This document shows positions 5,035-11,322 of a DNA stretch of 11,322 nucleotides, piece by piece. Both the position numbers and the translations under genes were made by a program. Every line of letters begins with the position of its first letter. Position 1 is the stretch's first letter. The notes beneath the pieces were generated by a model. The model was not told where the DNA came from and made no database searches. It was given only the letters and a program-made list of their open reading frames with translations. This DNA comes from Gammaproteobacteria bacterium (GTDB lineage Bacteria; Pseudomonadota; Gammaproteobacteria; SURF-13): positions 1 through 11,322 of the forward strand of contig JAMCTV010000033.1 in assembly GCA_023381235.1 (NCBI GenBank), read 5' to 3'.

Positions 5035-7191
5035 ATGAAATTTCGTTCCCGCTTCGTGTTATGCCTGGTCGCGGCGCTGGCCGCGGGCTGCGGCGAGCGG
5101 CCGTGGAACGACCCCTATCCCGCGGCGGATAACGCGCAAAATATCCTGTACTCGTCTTTTGAGCAGCGCCCCAAGCATCTTGATCCGGCCCAGTCCTACG
5201 TGGAAAACGAATATGCCTTGATTGCGCAGATTTACGAGCCGCCCTTGCAGTATCACTATTTAAGGCGGCCTTACACGCTGATACCTCTGGCCGCGCGGGA
5301 CATCCCCAAGGCCGTTTATCTCGACCAGGACAATCGCCCGCTGCCCGAGAATGCCACGCCGGAGCGAATTGCCTACAGCGTGTACGACGTTACCATTCAG
5401 CCCGGCATACGTTATCAGCCGCATCCTGCGTTCGCGCAGGACGCCTCCGGGACTTATCTCTATCATGCGCTTACCTTCGAGCAATTAGAAGACATACGCA
5501 CGCTGGCGGATTTTCCGCAACAAGGCACGCGCGAACTGGTCGCGGCGGATTATGTGTATCAGATCAAGCGCCTGGCCCACCCCGGCATTCACTCGCCGAT
5601 CTTTGGTCTGATGAGCGAATATATCGTGGGGCTTAAAGAATATGGCGCGACCTTGAGCAAGGCGGCCAAAGAGCCGGCCAATCAGCCTTATCTTGACCTT
5701 GTGCGCTATCCGCTGGAGGGCGCAGAGGTCATAGACCGCTATACTTATCGCATCAAACTGCATGGCAAATATCCGCAATTCTTGTATTGGCTGGCGATGC
5801 CGTTTTTCGCGCCGGTGCCGCACGAGGCGGATCGTTTTTATTCACAGGCCGGACTGATTGAGAGAAACATCACGCTGGACTGGTATCCGGTGGGTACCGG
5901 GCCTTACATGCTGACGGAGAATAATCCCAGCCAGCGCATGGTGCTGGAGCGTAATCCGAATTTTCACGGTGAAACCTATCCCGCGGAAGGCGAACCCGAA
6001 GACCAGACGCGCGGCCTGCTTGATGACGCCGGCAAGCCGTTGCCGTTTATAGATAAAGTAGTGTACAGCCTGGAGAAGGAAAGCATCCCGTACTGGAACA
6101 AATTCCTGCAAGGCTATTATGACGCCTCCGGCATCAGTTCCGACAGTTTCGACCAGGCGGTGCGCATCACGACACAAGGGGACGCCGCGGTGAGCGAGGC
6201 GATGCAGGGGAGCGGCATACGCCTGCTGACCAGCGTCGGCACGGATATTTCCTACATCGGCTTCAACATGCTCGATCCGGTGGTGGGCGGCTTAAGCGAG
6301 CGGGCGCGCAAACTGCGCCAGGCGATTTCCATCGCGCTGGATTACGAAGAATTCATCTCCATCTTTCTCAACGGGCGCGGCATCCCGGCGCAAGGTATCG
6401 TCCCGCCCGGCATCTTCGGTCACGTCGAGGGCGAGGCGGGCATCAATCCCTATGTCTATGAGTGGGTGAACGGCCGGCCACAACGTAAATCGCTGGAGCA
6501 GGCGCGCCGCTTGCTGGCCGAGGCGGGGTATCCCGGCGGCCGTGATGCGGAGACTGGCAAACCGCTGCTGCTGCATTTCGACACCGCGCTCAGCGGCCCG
6601 GATGACAAGGCCTATCTGGACTGGCTGCGCAAGCAGTTCCAAAAGCTCAATTTACAGCTCGACATCCGTAACACCGATTTCAACCGCTTCCAGGAAAAAA
6701 TGCTGAAGGGCAGTGCCCAGATATGGCAGTGGGGCTGGAACGCCGACTATCCCGATCCGGAGAATTTCATGTTCCTGCTCTATGGTCCGAACGCCAAAGC
6801 CGTAAAGAACGGCGAAAACGCCGCGAACTACGATAATCCGGAATTCAATAAACTGTTCGAACGGATGAAGAACATGGACAACGGCCCCGATCGTCAGGCG
6901 ATCATTAATCAAATGATGGACATCGCGCGCGGAGATGCGCCCCTGCTGTGGGGGCTGCACCGCAAGAAGTTCGGCCTGTATCACGCCTGGTACAAAAACG
7001 CCAAGCCTAACGAAATGGCCAACAACGAATTGAAGTACGCGCGCATAGACACTGCGCAGCGCAGCAAACTGCGCGCACAGTGGAACCGGCCGAATCTGAC
7101 GCCGCTGTTTATCATTATGGCGGTGCTGTTGCTCAGCCTAGCGCCCGCCGTGCTGGGCTATCTGCGCAAAGAGCGCAGCCCCGCGCCATGA
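5035..7191 (+). CDS. Peptide-type ABC transporter substrate-binding lipoprotein (SBP_bac_5 family, YejA-like position)
   Basis: This is the solute receptor of the importer encoded downstream. The predicted product is 718 aa, longer than typical DppA/OppA (about 540) or YejA (about 600). Residues 1-19 form a short basic plus hydrophobic signal ending LAAGC, with Cys19 as the likely lipidated residue. The body has the feel of family-5 solute-binding proteins: an opening 'LDPAQSYVENEYALIAQIYEPP' type segment, GTGPYML in the middle, and a C-terminal WGWNADYPDPENFMFLLYG block. Residues 689-710 are strongly hydrophobic, followed by RKERSPAP, which suggests a second, C-terminal membrane anchor. I chose the ATG at 5035 because the signal peptide starts there; the upstream open frame belongs to the hairpin element. 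The Shine-Dalgarno sequence is poor. The stop overlaps the first permease start in ATGA. The ligand is unknown; peptide is inferred from the family. Confidence 0.9.
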   Translation: MKFRSRFVLCLVAALAAGCGERPWNDPYPAADNAQNILYSSFEQRPKHLDPAQSYVENEYALIAQIYEPPLQYHYLRRPYTLIPLAARDIPKAVYLDQDNRPLPENATPERIAYSVYDVTIQPGIRYQPHPAFAQDASGTYLYHALTFEQLEDIRTLADFPQQGTRELVAADYVYQIKRLAHPGIHSPIFGLMSEYIVGLKEYGATLSKAAKEPANQPYLDLVRYPLEGAEVIDRYTYRIKLHGKYPQFLYWLAMPFFAPVPHEADRFYSQAGLIERNITLDWYPVGTGPYMLTENNPSQRMVLERNPNFHGETYPAEGEPEDQTRGLLDDAGKPLPFIDKVVYSLEKESIPYWNKFLQGYYDASGISSDSFDQAVRITTQGDAAVSEAMQGSGIRLLTSVGTDISYIGFNMLDPVVGGLSERARKLRQAISIALDYEEFISIFLNGRGIPAQGIVPPGIFGHVEGEAGINPYVYEWVNGRPQRKSLEQARRLLAEAGYPGGRDAETGKPLLLHFDTALSGPDDKAYLDWLRKQFQKLNLQLDIRNTDFNRFQEKMLKGSAQIWQWGWNADYPDPENFMFLLYGPNAKAVKNGENAANYDNPEFNKLFERMKNMDNGPDRQAIINQMMDIARGDAPLLWGLHRKKFGLYHAWYKNAKPNEMANNELKYARIDTAQRSKLRAQWNRPNLTPLFIIMAVLLLSLAPAVLGYLRKERSPAP

Positions 7192-8165
7192 TCGCCTACA
7201 TAGTCCGCCGCACGCTGTACGCCATTCCGATATTGATCGGCGTTAATCTGCTCACCTTCGTATTATTTTTCGTCGTCAACAGCCCGGACGACATGGCGCG
7301 CGCGCACCTCGGCGTGAAGCGCGTCACCCAGGAGGCGATAGAAAAGTGGAAGGCCGAGCGGGGTTACGACAAACCGCTGATTATCAATGAGGGCGCCGCC
7401 GGGGTAGGGAAAATCACCGGCACCATCTTTTTTGAAAAGTCGTTGGCCCTGTTCGCGTTCGAGTTCGGGCGCGCCGACGACGGCCGCAGCATCGGCGGGG
7501 AAATCAGCGCCCGCATGTGGCCCAGCCTCGCCATCGCGGTGCCCACGCTGGTTATCGGCCTCGGCGTGGCGATCAGTTTTGCCCTGCTGCTGGCGTTTTT
7601 CCGCGGTTCCTATATTGATCTATGGGGTGGAGTGACTTGCATTATCATGATGTCCGTCTCCGGCTTGTTTTACATCATCGGCGGGCAATACCTCATCGGC
7701 AAGCTTTGGCACCTGGTGCCGATCTCCGGTTACGACGCAGGCGTGTACGGCTTCAAGTTCATCGCGCTGCCGGTGGTCGTCGGCGTGATTGGCGGCCTGG
7801 GTTCGGGGATACGCCTTTACCGCACCCTGTTCCTGGAGGAGTTGGGCAAGGATTACGTGCGCACCGCGCGCGCCAAGGGCCTGTCCGAGCGGCGTGTGCT
7901 GTTCACCCATGTGCTGAAAAACGCCATGATCCCCATTCTCACCGGCGTGGTGGTGATACTGCCCACGCTGTTTCTGGGCAGCCTGATTCTGGAGTCGTTT
8001 TTCGGCATCCCCGGCCTCGGCAGCTACACCATAGACGCGATACAGGCCCAGGATTTCGCCATCGTCCGCGCCATGGTGTTTCTCGGATCGGTGCTGTATA
8101 TCCTCGGCCTGTTGCTCACCGATATTTCTTATACCTTGGTTGATCCGCGCGTGAGATTGACATGA
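7188..8165 (+). CDS. Peptide-type ABC transporter permease, DppB/YejB type
   Basis: This is an inner-membrane subunit of the importer. The protein is 325 aa and begins MIAYIVRRTLYAIPIL, the usual start of DppB/OppB/YejB permeases. Likely membrane helices are near residues 8-30, 113-138, 147-168, 190-208, 250-272 and 295-312. The cytoplasmic EAA loop that docks on the ATPase is clear at about 217-250, with EELGKDYVRTARAKGLSERR and then HVLKNAMIPI. The C-terminus, SDISYTLVDPR-like in YejB, reads TDISYTLVDPRVRLT here. A periplasmic segment of about 80 residues (31-112) follows the first helix, longer than in DppB but comparable to YejB. The ATG at 7188 shares ATGA with the upstream stop; an earlier in-frame start at 7080 would lie inside the upstream gene and was not used. 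The downstream junction is also ATGA. Confidence 0.93.
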   Translation: MIAYIVRRTLYAIPILIGVNLLTFVLFFVVNSPDDMARAHLGVKRVTQEAIEKWKAERGYDKPLIINEGAAGVGKITGTIFFEKSLALFAFEFGRADDGRSIGGEISARMWPSLAIAVPTLVIGLGVAISFALLLAFFRGSYIDLWGGVTCIIMMSVSGLFYIIGGQYLIGKLWHLVPISGYDAGVYGFKFIALPVVVGVIGGLGSGIRLYRTLFLEELGKDYVRTARAKGLSERRVLFTHVLKNAMIPILTGVVVILPTLFLGSLILESFFGIPGLGSYTIDAIQAQDFAIVRAMVFLGSVLYILGLLLTDISYTLVDPRVRLT

Positions 8166-9568
8166 GCTTTAAATTTGAACCGCTGTGGACCGACATTCTG
8201 ATCTACCTGCTGCTCGCAGTGGTGATCGCATTCATTCTGATCGCGCGGCGCAGGGAGCATCTGCGCGCCCCGTGGCGCGAGGTGATGCGCAGCAAGATGG
8301 CGATGGCCTGTTTGCTGCTGCTGCTGGCGTATCTCGCACCGGCCTTGCTCGATTCAATACACTTTCGCCCCGCGCTGGCCGACGCCAACAACGGCCGCGT
8401 GGATTATTCCACCGAGGTGTTGAGCGTGCTGGATGTCGTCGCCACGCCGCTGCGCACCCGCGCCGAGAAAACTTACTCCGCCCCGTTCACTGCTTATTTA
8501 TACGCCAAGGAAACCGTCACCCGTGCGGACGGCGCGCAAGTGCGCGAGTTCCCGCGCCTGCAATTCGGCGGCGCTCATCTGCAAAACCCCGCCGCAGAGC
8601 GGGGCGGGGACATCCTGCTGCGCTCGCTGCGCGCCCTGCTGGCGGGGGGCATGATCTGGCTGCTGGTCTGTGTTTTGTTGATCGCGCTGCTCGCATGGCG
8701 TGCGAAAAACCCTTTTCGCCTTATGTTCGATGACGTCGTGCGCGGCCGCACCGGCATTCCCTGGCATGTAGTATTGTGCACGGCCGGCGCGATTATTTTG
8801 TTCATCGCATGGAGCGCCGCGCTGAGCGGCTATTATCACATCCTCGGCACCGATAAAGTGGGCCAAGACGTATTTTATGCCGCCTTGAAAAGCATCCGCA
8901 CCGGGTTGGTGATCGGCACGCTCACCACCCTGGTCACGCTGCCGTTCGCCATGCTGGGCGTGCTGGCGGGTTACTTCCGCGGCTGGGTGGACGACATCGT
9001 GCAATATATTTACACCACGCTCAACTCCATTCCGGATGTGCTGCTGATCGCCGCCGCCATACTCATGTTGCAGGTGCATATGGCCAACCACCCCGATCAG
9101 TTCGACACCATCGCCCTGCGCGCCGACGTGCGCCTGCTGTTTTTGTGCCTGATCCTGGGCATCACCAGCTGGACCGGGCTCGCGCGCCTGCTGCGCGGCG
9201 AAACCCTGAAACTGCGCGAACTGGATTATGTGCAGGCCGCCGTCGCGCTCGGCGCGGGCCACGCCGTCATCATCTGGCGCCACCTCATCCCTAACGTGAT
9301 GCATATCGTGCTTATCACCATGGTGCTGAGCTTCAGCGGTCTGGTGCTGGCCGAGGCGGTGCTCTCCTATGTGGGCGTGGGCGTGGACCCCTCTACCATG
9401 AGCTGGGGTAACATGATCAACAGCGCGCGGCTGGAGATGGCGCGCGAACCGATGGTGTGGTGGCTGTTGCTGGCGGCCTTCGTCTTCATGTTCACCCTGG
9501 TGCTGGCGGCAAATCTTTTCTCCGACAAGGTGCGCGACGCGTTTGATCCGCGCTTGAGAAAGTTATGA
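8162..9568 (+). CDS. Peptide-type ABC transporter permease, DppC/YejE type, with an enlarged N-terminal half
   Basis: This is the second inner-membrane subunit. It has 468 aa, where DppC/YejE proteins have about 300-340. The C-terminal 240 residues are standard: HILGTDKVGQDVFY at 226-239, the BPD_transp_1 helices, and an EAA loop at about 353-378 (RELDYVQAAVALGAGHAVII then WRHLIPN). The N-terminal part is unusual. An extra helix lies at about 12-28. Then comes WREVMRSKMAMACLLLLL, which looks like the OppC_N first helix. A polar segment of about 90 residues (66-155) and two more helices (157-179 and 202-222) precede the LGTD motif. The added part probably places a periplasmic domain next to the binding protein; this is inference. 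Both ends share ATGA overlaps with neighbouring genes, so translation is probably coupled. Confidence 0.92.
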   Translation: MSFKFEPLWTDILIYLLLAVVIAFILIARRREHLRAPWREVMRSKMAMACLLLLLAYLAPALLDSIHFRPALADANNGRVDYSTEVLSVLDVVATPLRTRAEKTYSAPFTAYLYAKETVTRADGAQVREFPRLQFGGAHLQNPAAERGGDILLRSLRALLAGGMIWLLVCVLLIALLAWRAKNPFRLMFDDVVRGRTGIPWHVVLCTAGAIILFIAWSAALSGYYHILGTDKVGQDVFYAALKSIRTGLVIGTLTTLVTLPFAMLGVLAGYFRGWVDDIVQYIYTTLNSIPDVLLIAAAILMLQVHMANHPDQFDTIALRADVRLLFLCLILGITSWTGLARLLRGETLKLRELDYVQAAVALGAGHAVIIWRHLIPNVMHIVLITMVLSFSGLVLAEAVLSYVGVGVDPSTMSWGNMINSARLEMAREPMVWWLLLAAFVFMFTLVLAANLFSDKVRDAFDPRLRKL

Positions 9569-11211
9569 AACCGTTGCTCAGCGTAAGAAATCTCAGCACC
9601 TGGTTTGAAACCAGCCGGGGCAGGCTGCGGGCGGTGGACAACATCAGCTTCGACATCGCGCCGGGCGAGGTCTTCGCCTTGCTCGGTGAATCCGGCAGCG
9701 GCAAGTCGCTCACCGCGCTCTCCCTCATGCGCCTGCTGCCCGGCGGCGCGCGCAGCCACGGAGAGATATGGCTGCGCGATGTCGCTCCCGGCGTCCTGCC
9801 TGCCGCGACATTAGTAGGACCCTTCGCTGCCGCTCTTCCCTGTACGTCACATGACCTGCTGCGCTTGCCGGAGATCGGGATGCGTGAAATACGCGGCGGG
9901 CGCATTGCCATGATTTTCCAGGAACCGATGACCAGCCTGAACCCGGTGCTCAGCGTGGGCGTGCAGATCGGCGAGGCGCTCAAGGCGCATCACGGTTTGG
10001 GCGGAAAGCCCGCTCAAAAGCGCGCCATAGAATTATTGGACGCGGTTGGCATCACCGAGCCTGGGCGCCGCATCCATGATTACCCGCATCAACTCTCCGG
10101 CGGCATGAAGCAGCGTGTGATGATCGCCATCGCCCTGGCCGGCGAACCGGAACTGCTGATTGCCGACGAGCCGACCACTGCGCTGGACGTTACTATCCAG
10201 GCGCAGATTCTGGGACTGCTGCGCAAGCTGCAAAAAGAACGGGGCATGGCGCTGTTGCTCATCACCCACGATCTTGGCGTGGTGTCGGAGATGGCTGATC
10301 GCGTGGCGGTCATGTACGCCGGTGAAATCGTGGAGCTTGCCCCGCGCGCGCAGTTTTTCACCTCGCCAAAGCATCCCTATACGCAAAAACTGTTTGATTC
10401 ACTACCCGGCCGCGAGCAACGCGGGGGCGGTTTGGCGGTGATACGCGGCACGGTGCCGCCGCTCACGCAAATCTTCACCGGCTGCCGTTTTGCGCCGCGC
10501 TGTGATTTCGCGTGGCAGACCTGTCATGAGGTAACTCCCGCACTGCTGGCGACAGAAGGGGGAATGGCGCGCTGCCATCTTTATGATGCGAACTATAATG
10601 CGCCGCGCCCTGCCGTTCCTGCAACCCGCGCCACTGCGGAAATGGCCGCGCCTGAACTGCGCGCCTCGATGGACGAGACTCTGCTCAAGGTTACAGACCT
10701 CAAGGTGTATTTCCCGATCCGCAAGGGTTTGTTCAAGCGCAAGGTGGGAGAGGTGCGCGCGGTGGACGGCGTGTCGCTCGCGTTGCGCGCCGGGCAGACG
10801 CTGGCCCTGGTGGGCGAATCGGGCTGCGGCAAGACCACGGTGGGCAAGAGCATCCTGCGCCTGCTGCCCATCACCTCCGGCGACGTGCATTACGGCGCGG
10901 TTGATCTGGACAGTCTGCGCGGCAAGGCGCTGCGCGCCCAGCGTGGCGCGTTGCAGATCATCTTCCAGGACCCGCACTCGTCCATGAACCCGCGCATGAT
11001 GATCGCCGACATCATCGCGGAGGGCATGATCGCGCAGCGTGTGGGTGGCGACGAACGCGAACGGCTGGCGCGCATTGACCATCTGCTGCAACAGGTGGGC
11101 CTGTCCCCGGATGTGAAATACCGCTACCCGCACGAATTCTCCGGCGGTCAGCGCCAGCGCATCTGCATCGCGCGCGCCCTGGCGGTGAATCCGAAGGTCA
11201 TCATCTGCGAC
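9565..11211 (+). CDS. Fused double ATP-binding protein of the peptide-type ABC importer (YejF-like), 3' end lost
   Basis: This subunit energises the importer; two ATPase domains are fused, as in YejF. Domain 1 has Walker A GESGSGKS (41-48), Q-loop IFQEPMTSLNP, signature LSGGMKQR (177-184) and Walker B LLIADEP (197-203). It is followed by an oligopeptide-transporter C-terminal motif with cysteines (GCRFAPRC, 306-313). A linker of about 45 residues leads to domain 2, with Walker A GESGCGKT (417-424), Q-loop IIFQDPHSSMNPR and signature FSGGQRQR (525-532). The match stops at VIICD (545-549): the expected EPTSALD continuation, including the catalytic Glu, is replaced by unrelated sequence that stays open to the window edge. 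Residues 73-96 are an in-frame insert from a palindromic element. The start overlaps the permease stop in ATGA. The real gene should have about another 100 codons. Confidence 0.92.
9779..9852. repeat. Palindromic element inserted in frame in the first ATPase domain
   Basis: The protein reads GEIWLRD, then 24 residues (73-96) without counterpart in peptide-transporter ATPases, then DLLRLPEIGMREIRGG as expected. The DNA of the insert contains a perfect 7-bp inverted repeat, ATGTCGC (9779-9785) with GCGACAT (9805-9811), around a 19-nt loop. Its composition (Pro/Ala/Leu/Val-rich product, TAGTAGGACCC) differs from the flanks. No stop is introduced. It resembles a dispersed non-coding repeat that has become part of a gene; the exact ends are uncertain by a few bases. 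Confidence 0.55.
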
Positions 11212-11322
11212 GGGCCGAACGGGATCAGCGCCTTCCACTCGTCGAGCGCGCGTACCCACCCTGGGTTCGCGACCTGCGGCTTCATCGTGTCCGGATCGAA
11301 GAAGAGGGAATTCGGCAGGCTC
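11211..11322 (-). pseudogene. Fragment of a sugar-type ABC solute-binding protein, foreign to the locus
   Basis: On the minus strand one frame is open throughout. It begins at the edge with SLPNSLFFDPDTMKPQ and continues with VANPGWVRALDEWKALIPFGP. The 'FFDPDTMxPxxxxPxxVRALxxW' pattern is what I associate with family-1 (COG1653-type) extracellular solute-binding proteins of sugar ABC systems, which are unrelated to the peptide receptor at 5035. It starts exactly where homology of the plus-strand ATPase ends, so this is most simply a chimeric joint. Only 37 residues are visible and the family call is from memory. Confidence 0.5.

Noticed and set aside
7080..7187. An earlier start of the first permease
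   Set aside because: It would overlap the receptor gene by over 100 bp and precede the typical MIAYIVRRTL start of the family.

Overview
The window looks like a piece of a GC-rich gammaproteobacterial chromosome. This rests on the FabI and Acs sequences, which closely resemble the enterobacterial proteins, and on interspersed palindromic repeats of a kind common in environmental gammaproteobacteria. The genus cannot be told from the sequence. Both edges cut through genes and the right edge looks chimeric, so this may be a whole short contig from a draft or metagenome assembly.

Layout from left to right. (1) 1-93: the 3' end of an IS1595-type transposase, followed by a short gap with a palindromic interspersed repeat. 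(2) 239-1096, minus strand: a DUF2806-like protein of unknown function in visibly lower-GC DNA, whose stop codon lies in or at the edge of that repeat. (3) 1156-4708, minus strand: a metabolic pair, fabI (enoyl-ACP reductase) followed 17 bp later by acs (acetyl-CoA synthetase). The fabI/acs boundary is present twice as a direct tandem duplication of 785 bp. Intact fabI and intact acs remain on either side, and an in-frame Acs(N)-FabI(C) hybrid ORF of 255 codons lies between them. The duplication joint has 7 bp of microhomology. (4) 4709-5034: a 326-bp divergent intergenic region filled mostly by a MITE-like element built of consecutive near-perfect hairpins. (5) 5035-11211, plus strand: a four-gene peptide-type ABC importer arranged like yejABEF, with a substrate-binding lipoprotein, two permeases and a fused double ATPase. 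Consecutive genes are joined by ATGA start/stop overlaps. (6) From about 11212 to the end: unrelated sequence whose reverse strand reads as a piece of a different (sugar-type) solute-binding protein.

Function. Acs makes acetyl-CoA from acetate, the entry point of fatty acid synthesis, and FabI carries out the last step of each elongation cycle, so the pair makes metabolic sense. The ABC operon should import peptides or similar solutes. It differs from the E. coli Yej system in three ways: a binding protein with both a lipobox and a C-terminal membrane helix, a second permease enlarged by extra helices and a periplasmic segment, and a short palindromic element inserted in frame in the first ATPase domain. 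I see no CRISPR array, tRNA, rRNA, phage module or convincing new multi-gene system. The strongest anomalies are the tandem duplication with its hybrid ORF, the in-frame repeat in the ATPase and the foreign right end.
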